From the NCBI GenBank assembly GCA_002352485.1, contig DEIM01000175.1, positions 1 to 7,967 of the forward strand: a stretch of DNA of 7,967 bases, in the 5' to 3' direction. Source of the stretch: Candidatus Dadabacteria bacterium UBA2774 (lineage in GTDB: Bacteria > Desulfobacterota_D > UBA1144 > Nemesobacterales > UBA2774). Positions 6,433 through 7,967 of this stretch are shown here, one piece after another. The notes under the pieces are model-generated. The model saw only the letters and a program-made list of their open reading frames with translations, ran no database searches and was not told the DNA's origin. Made by a program: the position numbers and the translations under genes. Each line of letters starts with the position of its first letter. Position 1 is the first letter of the stretch.

Positions 6433-6461
6433 ATTATATTAGGTTTGTGGTCGTTTGTAAA
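6433..6461 (-). promoter_or_regulatory. Strong sigma70-like promoter for the amidase gene
   Basis: On the minus strand TTTACA (6456-6461) and a perfect TATAAT (6433-6438) are spaced by the optimal 17 bp. The -10 box ends 15 nt before the ATG at 6417, so the predicted leader is only about 8-9 nt, too short for a standard ribosome binding site, and none is seen. This is the best-matching promoter in the window. Confidence 0.65.
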
Positions 6462-6469
6462 CTGTTTTT

Positions 6470-6475
6470 TATAAT
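6470..6475 (+). promoter_or_regulatory. Possible -10 box for the PhnP-like gene
   Basis: TATAAT on the plus strand lies in the divergent spacer, about 88 nt before the start at 6563, but no recognisable -35 sits at the right distance. A second candidate, GATAAT at 6542-6547, ends 15 nt before the start codon, the same spacing as in the amidase promoter, and also lacks a good -35. I cannot choose between them. Confidence 0.25.
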
Positions 6476-6562
6476 TTACTTTAACATTTTACCATGTCTC
6501 CTGAGGTTTTGCAGGGTCTATTTTTTTTGAAATAAACCAAAGATAATGCTAAATTTCTCCTG

Positions 6563-7330
6563 ATGAGAGTAATTGTTCTTGGCTGCGCGACTTCAACAGG
6601 GGTACCTATAATAGGCTGCACTTGCCCGGTTTGCACGTCTGAAAACCCAAAAAACAAAAGGACTCGCTGCTCTTTATATGTGGAAACCCAGGGCAAGAAT
6701 ATATTAATAGATACCTCGACAGACTTAAGGTTCCAGGCTCTAAGGCACAGCATTACGAAGCTTGATGCAGTGCTTTATACTCATTCCCACGCAGACCATA
6801 CCCATGGTATAGACGAGCTTAGGACTTATAATTTTATGAATAATATGGTGATTCCATGCTTCGGGAACACTCAAACCCTTGCAAATATTGAAAATAATTT
6901 CAAATATATATTCGATGGAGTAAGATCAGCCGGTGGGAAGCCAAAGTTAGAGCTAAATATCATAAACGGTGAATTCGGTATCGGTGACGCCAGTGTGATT
7001 CCTGTGGAGATTTACCACGCAGACTGGCTGATATACGGATACAGGATCGGCAATATGGCATACCTCACAGACTGCAGCGGTATTCCTTCTGAATCCATGG
7101 ACAAGCTCCAGGGACTCGAGCTTTTGATCATAAGTGCGCTCAGATATAGACCTCATGAGGCGCACCTGAATGTAGAAGAGGCCGTCATGACTGTGGGAGA
7201 ATTAAATCCAAGGCTTACGGTCTTGACACACATGGGTCATGAGCTTGAATATGATAAACTAAAGAGCGAGCTTCCGGATGGTATTGTGCCCGCATACGAC
7301 GGTATGGAAGTCGAGTTAAACGAGCCGTAA
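6563..7330 (+). CDS. PhnP-like metallo-beta-lactamase-fold phosphodiesterase
   Basis: The 255-residue cytoplasmic protein belongs to the MBL-fold hydrolases nearest to PhnP (COG1235-like), which hydrolyse cyclic phosphodiesters such as phosphoribosyl 1,2-cyclic phosphate. Catalytic dinuclear metal ligands visible: H74, H76, D78 and H79 in THSHADH, H152, D170 in LTDCSG and H223 in LTHMGH; H201 in EAHLNVEEA is the conserved active-site histidine of this subgroup. C19, C21 and C24 in GCTCPVC plus H226 match the separate Cys3-His structural zinc site described for PhnP. The PKNKRTRCS segment (29-37) is also family-typical. No in-frame ATG exists between the upstream stop (6533) and 6563, so the start is fixed, although no clear ribosome binding site precedes it. 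No phosphonate genes are in the window, so the true substrate is open; the fold and metal sites are secure. Confidence 0.9.
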   Translation: MRVIVLGCATSTGVPIIGCTCPVCTSENPKNKRTRCSLYVETQGKNILIDTSTDLRFQALRHSITKLDAVLYTHSHADHTHGIDELRTYNFMNNMVIPCFGNTQTLANIENNFKYIFDGVRSAGGKPKLELNIINGEFGIGDASVIPVEIYHADWLIYGYRIGNMAYLTDCSGIPSESMDKLQGLELLIISALRYRPHEAHLNVEEAVMTVGELNPRLTVLTHMGHELEYDKLKSELPDGIVPAYDGMEVELNEP

Positions 7331-7335
7331 CTTGA

Positions 7336-7356
7336 TTCCCCGGAAAAGTCGGGGAG
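7336..7356 (+). other. Stem-loop between the PhnP-like gene and the phosphoglycerate mutase gene
   Basis: CCCCG (7338-7342) pairs with CGGGG (7350-7354), extended by T7337-A7355 and a T7336-G7356 wobble, around a 7-nt loop GAAAAGT. No T-run follows, so it is unlikely to terminate transcription. It begins six bases after the upstream stop and might protect an mRNA 3' end or be a repeat fragment. Confidence 0.4.
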
Positions 7357-7376
7357 AATGTTTGTAACACGTACAC

Positions 7377-7385
7377 GAGGGGTGA
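7377..7385 (+). promoter_or_regulatory. Strong ribosome binding site of the phosphoglycerate mutase gene
   Basis: GAGGGGTGA closely resembles the full anti-anti-Shine-Dalgarno sequence GGAGGTGA and ends one base before the ATG at 7387. It is the best ribosome binding site in the window and fixes this start, which matters because the frame runs off the right edge. Confidence 0.6.
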
Positions 7386-7386
7386 A

Positions 7387-7967
7387 ATGCAGGAAATAAT
7401 AAAGAAGTTACAGCAACCAAACGACACGAAAATAGTGCTCTGTGTACTGGACGGGGTAGGGGGACTCCCTCAGGGAGGAGTGACGGAGCTTGAGGCGGCA
7501 AATACGCCTAATATGGACAAGTTGGCAAGAGAAGGCTCTACAGGCCACCACACGCCTGTCGCAGTGGGCATTACGCCCGGAAGCGGCGCGGCGCACCTGG
7601 GGCTATTCGGTTATGACCCGCTTAAATATGAAATTGGAAGAGGGGTGTTAGAGGCGCTCGGACTCGGGCTTCATCTGAGCCCGAACGACCTGGCAATAAG
7701 AGGGAATTTCGCTACAGTAAAATACGAAGGTGATACGCCGATCGTGACGGACCGAAGGGCAGGAAGGATCCCTACAGATGAGAACATCAGGATCGTATCC
7801 AGAATTTCAGAGGAGATTAAGGAGATTGACGGAGTGAAAGTGAGCATGACCTCAGGCATGGAGCACCGCTCGGCAATCGTGTTTACATTCCCAGAGCCGA
7901 TCCCCGAAGGCGGGGACGCGATCCACGATACAGACCCTCAGCTAGAGGGCAGGAGCCCGATACCTCC
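7387..7967 (+). CDS. apgM: 2,3-bisphosphoglycerate-independent phosphoglycerate mutase, archaeal type (ApgM), N-terminal half
   Basis: The enzyme interconverts 3- and 2-phosphoglycerate in glycolysis and gluconeogenesis without a bisphosphoglycerate cofactor and belongs to the alkaline-phosphatase superfamily. The frame stays open for 193 codons to the right edge; family members have about 400 residues, so roughly half is seen. D22 in VLDGVGG is the first metal ligand; S66 in TPGSGAAHLGLFGYDP is the serine that carries the phosphoryl group; TPNMDKLAREG (40-50), the IGRGVLEALG segment, RGNFATV and DRRAGRIPT are typical of the ApgM branch (COG3635) rather than the longer GpmI/iPGM enzymes. The start is set by a strong ribosome binding site and by the position of the first beta strand (KIVLCVLDG). 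It lies 56 bp after the PhnP-like gene on the same strand, probably co-transcribed. The symbol follows family similarity; related threonine-pathway homoserine kinases (ThrB2) cannot be fully excluded from half the protein. Confidence 0.9.
   Translation, partial: MQEIIKKLQQPNDTKIVLCVLDGVGGLPQGGVTELEAANTPNMDKLAREGSTGHHTPVAVGITPGSGAAHLGLFGYDPLKYEIGRGVLEALGLGLHLSPNDLAIRGNFATVKYEGDTPIVTDRRAGRIPTDENIRIVSRISEEIKEIDGVKVSMTSGMEHRSAIVFTFPEPIPEGGDAIHDTDPQLEGRSPIP

Noticed and set aside
6500..6528. CCTG/CAGG hairpin followed by eight T before the PhnP-like gene, a possible attenuator
   Set aside because: Only four base pairs and a 5-nt gap before the T-run; too weak to call a terminator.
6481..6753. 90-codon minus-strand frame
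   Set aside because: It overlaps antisense the start of the PhnP-like gene, including its diagnostic cysteine motif, and resembles no family.
1..7967. CRISPR array, prophage, insertion sequence, tRNA or multi-gene defence system
   Set aside because: No regularly spaced repeats, transposase or phage genes or cloverleaf sequence are visible; nearly all coding space is taken by recognised housekeeping families.

Overview
The window is ordinary bacterial chromosome holding six protein genes, four complete and two cut by the window edges. The organism looks Gram-negative (diderm): there is a lipoprotein with a clear lipobox and a periplasmic AMIN/Amidase_3 cell-wall hydrolase whose layout is typical of cell envelopes with an outer membrane. 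The archaeal-type (ApgM) phosphoglycerate mutase beside a PHP-type PolX and a TPR-AMIN amidase would fit a deltaproteobacterium-like (Desulfobacterota or neighbouring candidate phylum) genome. That placement is a guess from gene types; no rRNA or other phylogenetic marker is present.

Layout. Minus strand, from the left: a truncated lipoprotein gene (1-266); a 231-bp spacer packed with palindromic dispersed-repeat fragments (about 320-470); ligA (498-2528) and polX (2561-4291), only 32 bp apart and surely one transcript, polX first; a 428-bp AT-rich spacer without a convincing gene (4292-4719); and a secreted N-acetylmuramoyl-L-alanine amidase (4720-6417). A 145-bp divergent promoter region follows. 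On the plus strand come a PhnP-like metallo-beta-lactamase-fold phosphodiesterase (6563-7330) and, 56 bp later, the first half of an ApgM-type phosphoglycerate mutase (7387 to the right edge).

Function. PolX (gap-filling polymerase plus PHP nuclease) and LigA (nick sealing) make a compact base-excision or gap-repair pair. The amidase cleaves septal peptidoglycan and carries the inserted helix region that in AmiB/AmiC-type enzymes is controlled by LytM-domain activators. The PhnP-like enzyme and phosphoglycerate mutase share a strand and may be co-transcribed, but no shared pathway is evident.

I found no CRISPR array, phage gene, transposase, toxin-antitoxin pair or defence island, and nothing that looks like an undescribed multi-gene system. 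The less routine items are in non-coding DNA: a cluster of dispersed palindromic repeats after ligA, promoter-like boxes so close to two start codons that leaderless or near-leaderless mRNAs are predicted, and the AT-rich spacer with its inverted and direct repeats.
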